Positions 25,016 to 34,124 of a DNA stretch of 64,000 nucleotides are shown here, piece by piece. The notes below the pieces were generated by a model. That model worked only from the letters and a program-made list of their open reading frames with translations. It did no database searches and had not been told where the DNA came from. Numbering within the stretch: the stretch's first letter is position 1; each line of letters starts with the position of its first letter. The stretch is taken from assembly GCF_001611555.1 (NCBI RefSeq), contig NZ_LSGP01000025.1, positions 326,710 through 390,709 of the forward strand. Direction: 5' to 3'. This DNA comes from Anaerosporomusa subterranea. Lineage in GTDB: Bacteria > Bacillota > Negativicutes > Sporomusales > Acetonemataceae. Position numbers and translations under genes: made by a program.

Positions 25016-26350
25016 ATGAAAACTGATGAAAGTTTTGAAACAAAGACTTATCACAAGGTTGATCTGCGGCTAATTCCGTTTCTCTTTCTATGTTATATCC
25101 TTGCGTATCTTGACCGGGTAAACGTGGGTTTCGCAAAACTACAGATGCTTAAGGATCTATCGCTGAGCGACGCGGCTTTTGCAGCGGGTGCCGGCATTTT
25201 CTTCATTGGGTATTTCTTCTTTGAAGTTCCCAGCAACATTCTATTGAAGAAATTCGGGGCACGCATGTGGATTGCGAGAATCATGGTCACATGGGGCATT
25301 GTTTCTGCCTGCATGGTGTTTGTGTATGACGAATGGTCTTTCTACGTCATGCGGTTTATCCTGGGCATCGCAGAAGCCGGATTCTTTCCGGGAGTCATTT
25401 TTTATCTTACACTGTGGTATCCTTCCAGGCTCCGAGCCACTCGAACCGCATGGTTTGTATCGGCTATCGCCGTTTCCGGGGTCATTGGCAACCCCATATC
25501 CGGCTGGATCATGGATTTGTTTTCAGGCGCAATGGGGCTGGCGGGATGGCAATGGTTATTTATTGTTGAAGGCATTCCTTCCATTATCGTTGGATTTTGG
25601 GTTATATATTATCTAGACAGCAGCATTGAAGAATCAAAATGGCTTACTGCCGAAGAGAAAGCCATGCTTGCCAAGAATATTGTAGCGGAAGACAAGCATA
25701 AAACTGAACATAAGCTGATGGATGCCTTCAAAAGCGGGAAAGTTTGGGTGCTATGCGCCATTTATTTCACGCTGATGATCGGCCTGTACGGAATTGCTTT
25801 CTGGTTACCCACGATTGTTAAGGCCTTTGGCATACAAGGCTATTTTGGGGTTGGCGTGATTACGGCAATACCTTATGGCGTAGCCGTTATCGGAATGATT
25901 CTTTTAAGTCGTCATTCAGATAAAACGGGAGAGCGTCGACTACATTATGTTTACAATGTTACTGCAGGAGCTGCCGGTTTGGTTCTGAGCGGGGTGTTCG
26001 CTTCGAATCCTGTTCTGGCCATAATATTTTTGTCGATCAGCACACTTGGGGTTATTGGGTCCATGCCGCTGTTTTGGCCGTTACCGTCCGCATTCCTGGC
26101 TGGAACGGCAGCAGCAGCCGGTATTGGCATTGTGAACTCGGTAGGCAATTTAGGAGGCTATTTCGGGCCCAATATCCCGGTATGGGCAAAACTTGTTTCT
26201 TCCGACCCCTCCGCGGCGTTGTATATCATCGCGGGAATTCTAATGGTTGGAGCGGGCTTGACCTATTTCTATATTCCGGAGACGCTGCGTGTCAGGGTGG
26301 GTGAGGCCCCGGTGACGTCAAGCGCCAAGGCGGGTGCTGGTAAGAATTAA
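25016..26350 (+). CDS. MFS transporter, anion:cation symporter (ACS) type
   Basis: 444 residues, 12 membrane helices with a central loop near residues 205-235. The start YHKVDLRLIPFLFLCYILAY, the DRVNVGFAKL motif after helix 1 and GIAEAGFFPGVIFYLTLWYP in helix 4-5 are hallmarks of the ACS family (tartrate, phthalate, hexuronate, 4-hydroxyphenylacetate carriers). It imports an organic anion with H+ or Na+. GGGAGGG lies 8 nt before the ATG. It is higher in GC than the neighbouring GGDEF gene and lies in the interval bounded by tRNA-Ala repeats, so acquisition with a mobile element is likely. No catabolic genes accompany it. Confidence 0.87.
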   Translation: MKTDESFETKTYHKVDLRLIPFLFLCYILAYLDRVNVGFAKLQMLKDLSLSDAAFAAGAGIFFIGYFFFEVPSNILLKKFGARMWIARIMVTWGIVSACMVFVYDEWSFYVMRFILGIAEAGFFPGVIFYLTLWYPSRLRATRTAWFVSAIAVSGVIGNPISGWIMDLFSGAMGLAGWQWLFIVEGIPSIIVGFWVIYYLDSSIEESKWLTAEEKAMLAKNIVAEDKHKTEHKLMDAFKSGKVWVLCAIYFTLMIGLYGIAFWLPTIVKAFGIQGYFGVGVITAIPYGVAVIGMILLSRHSDKTGERRLHYVYNVTAGAAGLVLSGVFASNPVLAIIFLSISTLGVIGSMPLFWPLPSAFLAGTAAAAGIGIVNSVGNLGGYFGPNIPVWAKLVSSDPSAALYIIAGILMVGAGLTYFYIPETLRVRVGEAPVTSSAKAGAGKN

Positions 26351-26483
26351 CGAATACGTTTTTTACATGAGGAATATTTTACATGCTATCCCAGCGATTA
26401 AATTAGTGTTTCCTTAGCACTAAGGCAGCAAGAAAATTCCTCATACCATCTCACCTCACCATAGTAAAATATCATCTCGCCCA

Positions 26484-26536
26484 AGAAGGGGAATCAGCGT
26501 CATAAACTGCTAATTCCCCTTCTCTTTTTTCCAGCG
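26484..26536 (+). terminator. Terminator of the MFS gene
   Basis: Stem AGAAGGGGAAT(C)AGC / GCT(A)ATTCCCCTTCT with TTTTTT following on the plus strand. Confidence 0.75.
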
Positions 26537-26619
26537 TCGTCCCTATGATACCGAAGGGTCATTCACTCACTTTTCGGGACAAAGTGGACAGTCCCGGATT
26601 GTCACTGCTTTGAGTGAAG

Positions 26620-26745
26620 CTGGAGAAGCGGAGAAGACTGCCGCGCTGCGCTCGCAGTGACATAGACCTGGTGCGCCGTTCCGTGTCATTACGAGCCCGT
26701 TGGCCGAGGCAATCTTCCCATTTTCATTTTCTTTGGCCTTACCAG
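26620..26745. repeat. Dispersed intergenic repeat (TCATTGCGAGC ... GCAATCT type)
   Basis: Contains GTGTCATTACGAGC, GAGGCAATCTTCCC and the inverted GCTCGCAGTGACA. Closely related blocks occur at 35300-35465. This type of short interspersed repeat is common between genes in many bacterial genomes; the function is unknown. Confidence 0.55.
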
Positions 26746-26904
26746 TCTCGCGTTCCGAAGACCAGAATGACCGACATTAATCAGTAACAATAAATAAAAA
26801 ACCTACATCAAAAATTCGATGTAACTGGTAGTCGCTAAATCTACCGCACAGCATGGCATATCCTCAATTGTCGTATAATTGTCGTCAAACGCCATTTTGG
26901 AAAC

Positions 26905-26930
26905 AAAAAAAGGACCAAAAAGTCCTTTCA
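26905..26930 (-). terminator. Terminator-like hairpin next to the tRNA-Pro remnant
   Basis: Minus strand AAAGGAC-TTTTT-GGTCCTTTTTTTG. It would have terminated the tRNA whose 3' end lies at 26936-26970. Confidence 0.6.
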
Positions 26931-26935
26931 TTTGC

Positions 26936-26970
26936 TGGTCGGAGCGGCGAGATTCGAACTAACGCACTCA
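26936..26970 (-). pseudogene. 3' remnant of a tRNA, probably tRNA-Pro
   Basis: The minus strand ends GTTCGAATCTCGCCGCTCCG followed by ACCA: a T-loop and an acceptor 3' strand with CCA as in Sporomusaceae/Firmicute tRNA-Pro (CGGAGCG pairing partner expected). The 5' half is missing, so it is an isolated 3' fragment, as left by site-specific integration. Confidence 0.5.
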
Positions 26971-27028
26971 TTGCAATGCTTTCCATCTTGTCTCCATACG
27001 TTTTGGGCATCATTTTGGGCATCAAAAC

Positions 27029-27147
<119 letters not shown>

Positions 27148-27177
27148 ATAGGTACCGGCGAAAACCGGACAATCATT

Positions 27178-27206
27178 ATTATATATAAGAGGGCATAGAA
27201 TGTCAA
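27178..27206 (-). promoter_or_regulatory. Consensus sigma-A promoter of tRNA-Ala
   Basis: TTGACA (27206-27201), 17-nt spacer, TATAAT (27183-27178) on the minus strand; both boxes are perfect. Confidence 0.85.
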
Positions 27207-27307
27207 CTACCTTGATCCTCTCAATGCCAACTTTTTTATGCAAACATAACAGTATCGCTTATCAACATATACTAGGATAAAGGCTAAGCCGAAAAGGAGT
27301 GATTTAC

Positions 27308-27475
27308 TTGTCACAGTCATTAGCAGATCTATTCGCATCCGAGACCGTGAAAAATAAGCCTCGCAAACCCCATCCGGCTGAAACTGCTTCAATGCAGCAA
27401 GATATTCCGCTCGCGTATCCGGCAGCGGAAACTGTTTCTGATGTTATCCCCCCTGATGAAGGAAAACCCACGTGA
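27308..27475 (+). CDS. Small hydrophilic protein, 55 residues
   Basis: TTG at 27308 preceded by AAGGAG with 8-nt spacing; 55 codons ending TGA at 27475. Sequence MSQSLADLFASETVKNKPRK followed by a Pro/Glu-rich tail without Cys or membrane segments; it looks disordered. A good ribosome-binding site supports it. No family recognised. It precedes another small gene 134 nt downstream. Confidence 0.5.
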   Translation: MSQSLADLFASETVKNKPRKPHPAETASMQQDIPLAYPAAETVSDVIPPDEGKPT

Positions 27476-27582
27476 TGGTTGTACCAAAAATTGAGTGAAA
27501 TCCGCTTCAAGACTAAGCCATGTTAGCAGACGAGTTGCTATCTGCAGCCAACATGTTTTCAAATTAATCGGACTTGATTCGG

Positions 27583-27612
27583 CAACACTATCACCAGGAG
27601 GTGATAGTGTTG
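27583..27612 (+). promoter_or_regulatory. RBS-sequestering hairpin
   Basis: CAACACTATCACC (27583-27595), AGGA, GGTGATAGTGTTG (27600-27612): a perfect 13-bp stem with a 4-nt loop. The Shine-Dalgarno AGGAGG (27596-27601) is in the loop and first pairs, and both candidate start codons (GTG 27607, TTG 27610) are in the stem. No T-run follows, so it is not a terminator. Confidence 0.65.
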
Positions 27613-27765
27613 GAAAAGAAACAAGATTTGACTTCGTTCCTAGCAGAATACGGGCCAGGCAATCCAGAACCTCAGCAATTTAAGGATTCATCAAAAAGCT
27701 CTCGCGATGACCTCAGCGCGTTGCAGGCAGCGGAGGAATACATTGAAGGCAAAGCAGAACAGTAA
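27610..27765 (+). CDS. Small acidic protein, 51 residues, behind a hairpin-masked start
   Basis: Start placed at TTG 27610, 8 nt after AGGAGG; GTG 27607 is possible. The protein begins MEKKQDLTSFLAEYGPGNPE and ends AAEEYIEGKAEQ: acidic, helical C-terminus, no membrane segment. A terminator follows. Unrecognised. The masked ribosome-binding site suggests conditional translation. Confidence 0.55.
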   Translation: MEKKQDLTSFLAEYGPGNPEPQQFKDSSKSSRDDLSALQAAEEYIEGKAEQ

Positions 27766-27769
27766 TGCA

Positions 27770-27822
27770 AAGGGCGAATGGCGCTAATCATCGATTACGA
27801 TGACGCACTATTCGCCCTTTTG
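27770..27822 (+). terminator. Terminator between convergent genes
   Basis: AAGGGCGAAT ... ATTCGCCCTT with an inner stem GTCATCG/CGATTAC-type region; T-rich on the plus strand (CCCTTTTG). It separates the 51-residue gene from cvfB. Confidence 0.65.
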
Positions 27823-28701
27823 CTATTGTTGACTTTCCTGATTGCACAGTTGCGTCCAGCCGTCTTTCTGCTCTACTTTTCCCTCTTTCATCAATCGACC
27901 TAACGCCCGCTTGAATGCAGCTTTGCTAATACCAAATTTTGCTTTAATGATTTCCGGCGAAGTCTCATCCGTATAGGGCATTCTTCCTCTGGCAGCCATA
28001 GCGTCCAAGAGTTTGGCTGAGTCCAGGTCCATCGCATTTTCTTTTACCGGGCGCATGGAAACATTGATTCGTCCATCTTCACGAACAAAGGTCACACGCA
28101 CGGTTAGCTCTTCGCCGACTTTTGGCCGGCTCGTCATTTCGTCATTATGTAAAAACGCCAGCCAGCGCTCCTTGGTCAGTAAAAAGGCCCCAAACTCAGA
28201 CATATTGTAGATAGAAGCAGTCACTTCATCGCCAACCTTAACACCTTCAGCCGGCTTAGCTACCCGCTGCATTTCTGCATCAACATCCATACTAACAGCC
28301 ATTCTACCTGACTTATCGCGATACAGTTTTGCCCAGATTGTCTCACCGGTTTTCACACTGCCACGCATTTCAGCAAACGGCAAAAACACACCGCGTTCAG
28401 CGCCAATATCGACAAAGGCGCCATCACGGGTCGTATTGATTACCTTAACCCGGGCAATCTGGCCTTCTTGCATTTTAGGTAAATTCATACTGGCGGTTAA
28501 GCGGTCTTTCGGATCTAAATACAAATACACGGCTACTTCGTCGCCAATCGCAATTTCCCGCGTCTGCTGCGCTTTATGCAACAGGATATCCTCGCTGGTT
28601 TTGCCTGTGCCTGCGTCAAGGAAAACGCCAAGTTCAGAAGAGCGCACAGCGCGCAAAGTCACTACATTGCCGGCCTGCAGTTTCTTTTCGGGGTCCATCA
28701 T
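27823..28701 (-). CDS. cvfB: S1-domain RNA-binding protein CvfB
   Basis: 292 residues: tandem S1-like domains (for example ARVKVINTTRDGAFVDIGAE and GDEVTASIYNMSEFGAFLL) followed by a C-terminal winged helix (IIKAKFGISKAAFKRALGRL), the CvfB architecture. CvfB of Staphylococcus binds RNA and influences expression of virulence and rRNA-related genes. The ATG shares one base with the rsfS stop, so it is coupled to rsfS. Confidence 0.88.
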   Translation of the reverse strand: MMDPEKKLQAGNVVTLRAVRSSELGVFLDAGTGKTSEDILLHKAQQTREIAIGDEVAVYLYLDPKDRLTASMNLPKMQEGQIARVKVINTTRDGAFVDIGAERGVFLPFAEMRGSVKTGETIWAKLYRDKSGRMAVSMDVDAEMQRVAKPAEGVKVGDEVTASIYNMSEFGAFLLTKERWLAFLHNDEMTSRPKVGEELTVRVTFVREDGRINVSMRPVKENAMDLDSAKLLDAMAARGRMPYTDETSPEIIKAKFGISKAAFKRALGRLMKEGKVEQKDGWTQLCNQESQQ

Positions 28702-29051
28702 CAGACCTCAAAATGGCGGACTTTTGCGTCGCCCCATAAGCGTTCCAAATTGTAGAACTCACGGTCTTCCTCAACGAAAATATGAGCTACCGCGACACCG
28801 TAATCAAGCAGTATCCAGCGTGAGTCGCGGAAACCTTCTTTGCGCAGCAATTCCACGCCAGCCTCGGCAAGCTTGTCTTCGATATTATCGGCAATTGCTT
28901 GCGCTTGGATAACTGATCCCGCGCTTGCGACAACAAAATAATCGGTGACAGGCGATAAATTAGCCATGTCTAAAATAGCGATATCGCGAGCTTTTTTATC
29001 TCCGGCAGCCTGGGCAATCATTTCAGCTATCTTTTCTAGGTTTTCTGTCAT
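28701..29051 (-). CDS. rsfS: Ribosome silencing factor RsfS
   Basis: 116 residues from ATG 29051 after GGGAGG; upstream sequence in frame is not conserved. Motifs DMANLSPVTDYFVVASAGS and DYGVAVAHIFVEEDREFYNLERLWGDA are those of the RsfS/YbeB/Iojap family (second quoted only in part: YNLERLWGDA). RsfS binds L14 and blocks subunit joining when nutrients are scarce. It follows the LCP gene and overlaps cvfB by one base. Confidence 0.93.
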   Translation of the reverse strand: MTENLEKIAEMIAQAAGDKKARDIAILDMANLSPVTDYFVVASAGSVIQAQAIADNIEDKLAEAGVELLRKEGFRDSRWILLDYGVAVAHIFVEEDREFYNLERLWGDAKVRHFEV

Positions 29052-29174
29052 AGTAACCTCCCGCAGCCAAGTAGTTTTGGTCTGCACTATTATTTTTACA
29101 CGGATACGCCGTGTTATGCGCTAAAACAAATATGTAAGCGCCCCAGCAAGCGCCGGGGCTTGAAAAAAATTCAT

Positions 29175-30179
29175 TTAGTTAAGGAATGGAACTCGAGAGT
29201 CAGATGAGGAATTGCCGACGGTTGCCGATGCTTTGTCTGTAAACAGTCGCTGGACCAGACGCCGGGTCTCTTTTTGGTCTGGCACCCAGTAGCTCAGTCC
29301 ATCGATATCGGCAAAGTTTCCTGGCAACATTTCGGTCTTAAAACCGTCGGTTTGCATGCCTTTCATCGTATTCACCAACTTGAGCATGGTGAACAGGGAC
29401 ATATCGGTAGTGACATATTGATTAATGGTGCCAACAAGAGACGGCACTTTCAGAATTGTTCCTACCTGCAGTACTTCCTCAGACAGAGCTTTTAAAAATC
29501 GCTGCTGACGTTGCACCCGCCCAATGTCGCCGAGCTCATCATGGCGAAACCGTACATATTGTCCGGCTTTTTCCCCGTCAAGATGCTGATAGCCTTTGGT
29601 TAACTCTATCGTCAAATTGGCATAGGGATCTTGATATTTCATGTTATCCTCAACATACAAGTCTACTCCGCCAAGAATGTCGACGACTTTGATAAAACCC
29701 TGCCAATCTACAGCGGTATAGTAGCTGATAGGGATACCTAGCAGATTCTCCACAGTTTGCGTTGCCAAGTCGGCTCCGCCATAGGCGTAGGCATGAGTGA
29801 TCTTATCCAGCCCTTGATGGCCGGGAATAGCGACGCGAGTATCCCGCGGAATGGACAGCAAGTTAGCTGTGCCATCTTTCGGATTAATGCTGGCGACGAT
29901 CATCGTGTCAGACCGCCTCGCTGATGATCCGGGATTCTCATTGTCTGGTTCATCTACTCCCAATAATAAGATATTCACACGATTTTTCAGTGTATCATCT
30001 GTTTTAAGCACTGCGTTAGATGTAGCGGAACCGCCATTTTTAGCAGTGTTGAAGTAATCAGAATACAGATAAACCATGGCCCCGGTGAAAGCGGTGACGG
30101 TAACGAAGAATAGCATGACCAGTAAAAAAACTCGCTGCCAACGAATACGGTAATGGGCGCGCGGTTCCTTTTTCTTCAT
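29175..30179 (-). CDS. LytR-CpsA-Psr (LCP) family cell-wall ligase
   Basis: 334 residues: N-terminal basic stretch and one membrane helix (residues about 15-37), then the LCP domain with ILLLGVDEPDN, RRSDTMIVASINPKDG, SIPRDTRVAIPG and YVRFRHDELGDIGRVQRQQR. LCP enzymes transfer glycopolymers from lipid carriers to peptidoglycan. It lies between yqeK and rsfS, a gene order seen in many Firmicutes. In a diderm the acceptor polymer is uncertain. Confidence 0.9.
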   Translation of the reverse strand: MKKKEPRAHYRIRWQRVFLLVMLFFVTVTAFTGAMVYLYSDYFNTAKNGGSATSNAVLKTDDTLKNRVNILLLGVDEPDNENPGSSARRSDTMIVASINPKDGTANLLSIPRDTRVAIPGHQGLDKITHAYAYGGADLATQTVENLLGIPISYYTAVDWQGFIKVVDILGGVDLYVEDNMKYQDPYANLTIELTKGYQHLDGEKAGQYVRFRHDELGDIGRVQRQQRFLKALSEEVLQVGTILKVPSLVGTINQYVTTDMSLFTMLKLVNTMKGMQTDGFKTEMLPGNFADIDGLSYWVPDQKETRRLVQRLFTDKASATVGNSSSDSRVPFLN

Positions 30180-30227
30180 AAAAACGTCCCCCTCTCCTCT
30201 AACTTTGCAGGGAGCACGGGATCGTGC

Positions 30228-30797
30228 TCAATTGTCGCGCTGAAGTAGCAGCTCATTTCTCCCTTCCACAGTAGCCGGATGAATCAGTCCGCCACGGCTG
30301 ATAATATATTGGATACTATGGTCATATGACTCAATCATGGCAGCGGCTAAATTGGTCTGCGCCAGTGAACGCAGCTTGTCCACGCCGGGGAAACTCCGAG
30401 TGGGTTCAATATAATCAGCCAAATAAACGATCACAGAAAGCTGACCCAAATTCGGTCCGCCTACTGTATGGGCGGCGATCGCAGCAATAATTTCCGGATC
30501 AGTTATGCCATAAATGGTTTGCGCTAAACGCGCGCCAATTGGTGCATGCAACAATGCCAATTCCCTGCGTTCGATGCTACCCATCACTATACCAAAGGAC
30601 TGAGCTGTATGCAATAGGGTATTCCTGGGCATCTCGCGGGCGCAGTCATGCAAAAGGCCTGCAAGTCTCGCCTTTTCCACATCACCACTGTGACGTTCTG
30701 CCAACTGAACAGCCGTTTCACTAACACCGACAGAATGCTCGAAGCGGCGAGCAGAAAGCCGATGTTTGAGAGTTTGTTTGATTTGTTGAAAGGTCAT
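30228..30797 (-). CDS. yqeK: HD-domain hydrolase YqeK (Ap4A hydrolase type)
   Basis: 189 residues from ATG 30797 (start MTFQQIKQTLK); the longer frame adds unconserved residues and no better ribosome-binding site. HD motif in AGLLHDCAREM, further metal ligands at LLHAPIGARL and AIAAHTVGG, and LADYIEPTRSFPGVDKLR, all characteristic of YqeK. Members hydrolyse diadenosine tetraphosphate symmetrically. It lies in the nadD-yqeK-LCP-rsfS cluster. Confidence 0.9.
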   Translation of the reverse strand: MTFQQIKQTLKHRLSARRFEHSVGVSETAVQLAERHSGDVEKARLAGLLHDCAREMPRNTLLHTAQSFGIVMGSIERRELALLHAPIGARLAQTIYGITDPEIIAAIAAHTVGGPNLGQLSVIVYLADYIEPTRSFPGVDKLRSLAQTNLAAAMIESYDHSIQYIISRGGLIHPATVEGRNELLLQRDN

Positions 30798-31037
30798 GGC
30801 TTTCACCTGCCCTGCTCTTACTATTGGACAAAATTGTACCATATTTGCGGGCATTGATAAAGACCTATCTGCGTTGTTAGGACCATAAACTCATTGCTAG
30901 CATACCGTATCATACGCGTCACTGCTGAGCCTGCGGTGCTGCCTAGTGATGTATTTTGTTTTCCTGCATCAGATAGTCGCTAGTCTCATAGGCAACAACC
31001 TCTGGTCTTTCTGGACGCCGTCGGAAGAGGATTTAAA
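30798..31037. other. Gene-free stretch upstream of yqeK
   Basis: A short open stretch on the minus strand (about 30945-31025) lacks a start codon and lies just after the RRM gene terminator. No convincing promoter or RNA family is seen. Confidence 0.25.
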
Positions 31038-31072
31038 ATTTTAAAGCCTCTTCCATTTGGAAGAGGCTGAGG
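31038..31072 (-). terminator. Terminator of the RRM gene
   Basis: AGCCTCTTCC-AAAT-GGAAGAGGCT followed by TTAAAATTTTAAAT on the minus strand. Confidence 0.8.
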
Positions 31073-31075
31073 CCT

Positions 31076-31327
31076 TTAGCTTTGCCGAGGTTTTGCCTCG
31101 TTGACTACGAGTTGACGTCCACCAAAGTCTTTGCCGTTCATGCCGGAGATCATCTTTTCGACATCAGGGTCATCAACTTCGACAAAACCAAAGCCTCGAG
31201 ATCGACCGGTTTCTTTGTCGGTGATAATCCGGCTGGAGTGAACCGTACCAAATTCGCGAAAAGCGTCTGCGAGTGAAGTATCGGTTGTTGACCATGGCAG
31301 ATTGCCGACATATAAGGTTGCCGCCAT
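31076..31327 (-). CDS. RNA-binding protein with a single RRM domain
   Basis: 83 residues made of one RNA recognition motif: RNP2 LYVGNLPW at the start and RNP1 RGFGFVEV in the middle, with GMNGKDFGGRQLVVNEA closing the fold. Such small RRM proteins of bacteria are often cold- or stress-induced RNA chaperones. It is inserted between nadD and yqeK with its own terminator, so it may be expressed separately. Confidence 0.9.
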   Translation of the reverse strand: MAATLYVGNLPWSTTDTSLADAFREFGTVHSSRIITDKETGRSRGFGFVEVDDPDVEKMISGMNGKDFGGRQLVVNEAKPRQS

Positions 31328-31419
31328 TCAGTAATTCACCTCTTCTTTTTGAGTCAGGACTACATTCACATTATTTGCGAAACCTGATTATTTATTCTGC
31401 CCAACACCTGGAAGCAGGT

Positions 31420-32040
31420 TCATTGCTCTGTGTACAATTGTTCCTTTTTGATATATTCTGCCACGCTTTCCGGGACTAAATAGCGGATGGACAGACCCTG
31501 CCGTAATCGCTCACGAATCTGGGTGGCAGAAATATCTAGTTGCGGGGTATTAACACGAAGAACTCGGTTGCGTCCTTTTTCGCCAAGGCGGGCAATAATC
31601 GGGTCAATCGCTTCAAGTGCTCCTGGTCGACTGGCGGCGGCAAACCAGCATAAGTCTAGAAGCGTATCTAGGTCTTTCCAGGTTAGTAAATCTCTGATAG
31701 CATCCGCGCCGGTAATACAGAACAGTTCTGTGTTAGGCCCATACTCGTTTAAGAGCCTACGTACAGTATCAATCGTATACGATGGGCCAGACCGTTCAAT
31801 TTCCATTGGTAAAACCGCAAAATGTGGATTTGACGCTGTAGCCATCACGGTCATTAAATAGCGGTGTACGGCTGGAGTGATAATCTGGCCTTGCTTATGC
31901 GGCGGCGAACCGGCTGGTATGAACAGCACTTTATCCAAGTGAAAATCAGTCCGCACAATTTCGGCTGTGATTAAATGGCCGATGTGGATGGGGTCAAACG
32001 TTCCACCCATAATGCCTAGCCGTTGTTTTTGCATATCCAT
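31420..32040 (-). CDS. nadD: Nicotinate-nucleotide adenylyltransferase NadD
   Basis: 206 residues with the nucleotidyltransferase motif GGTFDPIHIGHLI, substrate residues FIPAGSPPHK and the closing ISATQIRERL (ISxTxxR). It converts NaMN and ATP to NaAD in NAD synthesis. Start ATG 32040 has GGAGACG upstream. The gene follows the second MacAB set and precedes the RRM/yqeK genes. Confidence 0.93.
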   Translation of the reverse strand: MDMQKQRLGIMGGTFDPIHIGHLITAEIVRTDFHLDKVLFIPAGSPPHKQGQIITPAVHRYLMTVMATASNPHFAVLPMEIERSGPSYTIDTVRRLLNEYGPNTELFCITGADAIRDLLTWKDLDTLLDLCWFAAASRPGALEAIDPIIARLGEKGRNRVLRVNTPQLDISATQIRERLRQGLSIRYLVPESVAEYIKKEQLYTEQ

Positions 32041-32066
32041 CTTTATCGTCTCCAGATCGTATTCTT

Positions 32067-32216
32067 TTACTTGTAGACCAAATCAAGTAATAACTTAATT
32101 ACCCACATTACCGCGATGAGAAACAACAGCGCCCGCAGTCGGTCAACAATATCAAAACGCGTTTTTTCTTCGTTCAGCCAAGCTCTGAGATTTTGCCAAA
32201 AGCTGTATTTACTCAT
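32067..32216 (-). CDS. Small membrane protein, 49 residues, coupled to the MacB permease
   Basis: ATG at 32216 lies inside the last codons of the permease (overlap 8 bp). The protein begins [20 protein letters not shown] and ends in one membrane helix ([19 protein letters not shown]). The overlap points to translational coupling with the efflux permease. It could be an accessory or regulatory subunit of that transporter; no family was recognised. The longer frame from 32303 runs inside the permease and is not used. Confidence 0.6.
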   Translation of the reverse strand: MSKYSFWQNLRAWLNEEKTRFDIVDRLRALLFLIAVMWVIKLLLDLVYK

Positions 32217-33423
32217 AGCGTAACGCCTCAATCGGATCAAGTAGGGCGGCTTTGCGTGCCGGATAAAGACCGAAGAACAAGCCGATAAGCACTGAAAACC
32301 CAAAGGCGGCGACTATTGACCAAAGTGATATTACTGTATTCCAATTCGCCACAGCGGAAATAACGTATGAAGCGCCAATTCCCAGTGCTATGCCGATAAG
32401 CCCCCCGGTCACGCCAATGACGACCGCTTCGATGAGAAATTGCAGTAGAATGTTGGCATAGGTTGCTCCAATAGCCTTGCGTATACCGATTTCACGGGTC
32501 CGCTCGGTTACAGAAACCAGCATGATATTCATAATTCCAATCCCGCCGACTAATAAAGAAATGGCTGCAATATTACCAAGCAGCAGGGTGATCGTTTTTG
32601 TCGTTTCTTCCGCTGTTGCCATGACCGCAGCCAGATTTCTGACCGTGAAGTTATCGGCTGCGCCTAACGAAATCCGATGACGAGCCCGCAGCAAAGCGCT
32701 AATATCCTCTTGCACCTGGTCGATCACATCTGCACTTGCCGCCTGGACGCTGATATTATGTAGATGTGTAATGCCCATCATGCGTTCTTGCGCAGTAGTA
32801 ATCGGTATGATTGCCAAATCATCCTGGTCCTGACCGCCCGCGGACTGACCTTTGGATTCTAATACGCCGATCACGCGAAACGGCGCTTTATTAATCCGGA
32901 TAGTCTGGCCGATCGGGTCAACATCGTTAAATAGATTATCTGCCGTCGTTTTGCCCAATACAGCGACTCTCGCTCGCGTATTCAGATCTTGCGTGGAAAA
33001 GGAAACTCCGCTTCCCACATTGAAGTTGCGAATCTCTAGAAACTCTGGTGTAGTCCCCTGAATGTTAGTGTACCAGTTCTTGTTATTGAAAACCAACTGA
33101 TATTGACGGCTAACACTAGGCGCCACCAGACTGATGCCTGGCACTTCTTTGGCAATCGCCTGGGCGTCTTTAGGCGTCAGCGTAGTACTTGAGCCAGCAG
33201 CCATTCTCACGCCAGAGGGGGAGGTTGCGCCTGGCATAACGATCAACAAATTACTGCCAAGGCTAGCAATAGAATTTTGCACTTTTTGCCGCACACCCAT
33301 GCCTAGTGACACCATGGCAATGACAGCGCCCACGCCGATAATAATGCCGAGCATGGTGAGCACAGAACGCAGTTTATTAGCGCGCAGACCTTCCAGCGCG
33401 ATCACAACGCTTTCCCAGAACAT
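32209..33423 (-). CDS. MacB-type ABC transporter permease (efflux set 2)
   Basis: 404 residues from ATG 33423, preceded by GGAGG at 7 nt; the 18-nt longer frame starts inside the ATPase gene. The layout equals the first set: N-terminal helix, large periplasmic domain, three C-terminal helices with [17 protein letters not shown]. It is a close paralogue of the protein at 11413-12627, with differences mostly in the periplasmic domain, which suggests a duplicated pump with another substrate. Confidence 0.88.
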   Translation of the reverse strand: MFWESVVIALEGLRANKLRSVLTMLGIIIGVGAVIAMVSLGMGVRQKVQNSIASLGSNLLIVMPGATSPSGVRMAAGSSTTLTPKDAQAIAKEVPGISLVAPSVSRQYQLVFNNKNWYTNIQGTTPEFLEIRNFNVGSGVSFSTQDLNTRARVAVLGKTTADNLFNDVDPIGQTIRINKAPFRVIGVLESKGQSAGGQDQDDLAIIPITTAQERMMGITHLHNISVQAASADVIDQVQEDISALLRARHRISLGAADNFTVRNLAAVMATAEETTKTITLLLGNIAAISLLVGGIGIMNIMLVSVTERTREIGIRKAIGATYANILLQFLIEAVVIGVTGGLIGIALGIGASYVISAVANWNTVISLWSIVAAFGFSVLIGLFFGLYPARKAALLDPIEALRYE

Positions 33424-34109
33424 CAGAGCGCCTCCTTCCATTCATCACGCACAATTAGGCCATCCCGTACATGAATGACCCGTCTGGCATAGGCGGCAAT
33501 ATCCGGCTCATGCGTGACCAGGATAATCGTCCTGCCTTGTCGATTAAGTTCAATAAATGTAGCCATAATCTCATCACCTGATTTGGTGTCAAGATTACCT
33601 GTCGGCTCATCAGCCATGATGATAGTTGGTGAGTTCACAAGCGCGCGGGCGATAGCCACCCGTTGCCGTTGACCACCAGACAACTCACTCGGTTTGTGAT
33701 GCATACGGTCGCCAAGTCCGACAAGCTGTAGCGCCTCTGTTGCTAGGTCTTGGCGCGCAGCTTTTTCCACTCCGGCGTATATGAGAGGCAAGGCGACATT
33801 TTGATGAGCTGACATCCGCGGCAGCAGGTTAAAATTTTGAAAGACGAAGCCGATTTTCTTATTGCGGGTAACCGCCAATTGATCATCACTTAAGGCAGCG
33901 ACTTCCTGACCATCTAACTGGTATGATCCGGCGGTTGGTCGGTCTAGGCAGCCGAGGATATTCATCAACGTTGACTTCCCTGAGCCTGATGGTCCCATAA
34001 TCGCAGTGAACTCGCCCGCCTTCACAGACAGTGATACGCCTGCCAAAGCGTTAACGACTGTATCTCCCATCTGGTAGACTTTCGTTACGTCGGTCAAGTG
34101 CAAGCTCAT
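33423..34109 (-). CDS. MacB-type ABC transporter ATP-binding protein (efflux set 2)
   Basis: 228 residues: Walker [10 protein letters not shown], signature [15 protein letters not shown], Walker [15 protein letters not shown]-loop VTHEP. Its stop codon shares a base with the permease start. Paralogue of 12632-13312. Confidence 0.9.
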   Translation of the reverse strand: MSLHLTDVTKVYQMGDTVVNALAGVSLSVKAGEFTAIMGPSGSGKSTLMNILGCLDRPTAGSYQLDGQEVAALSDDQLAVTRNKKIGFVFQNFNLLPRMSAHQNVALPLIYAGVEKAARQDLATEALQLVGLGDRMHHKPSELSGGQRQRVAIARALVNSPTIIMADEPTGNLDTKSGDEIMATFIELNRQGRTIILVTHEPDIAAYARRVIHVRDGLIVRDEWKEAL

Positions 34110-34124
34110 AAGAAGCTCCCCTTT

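Noticed and set aside
30945..31030. Start-less open stretch on the minus strand upstream of yqeK
   Set aside because: Too short, no start, and it begins next to the terminator of the RRM gene.
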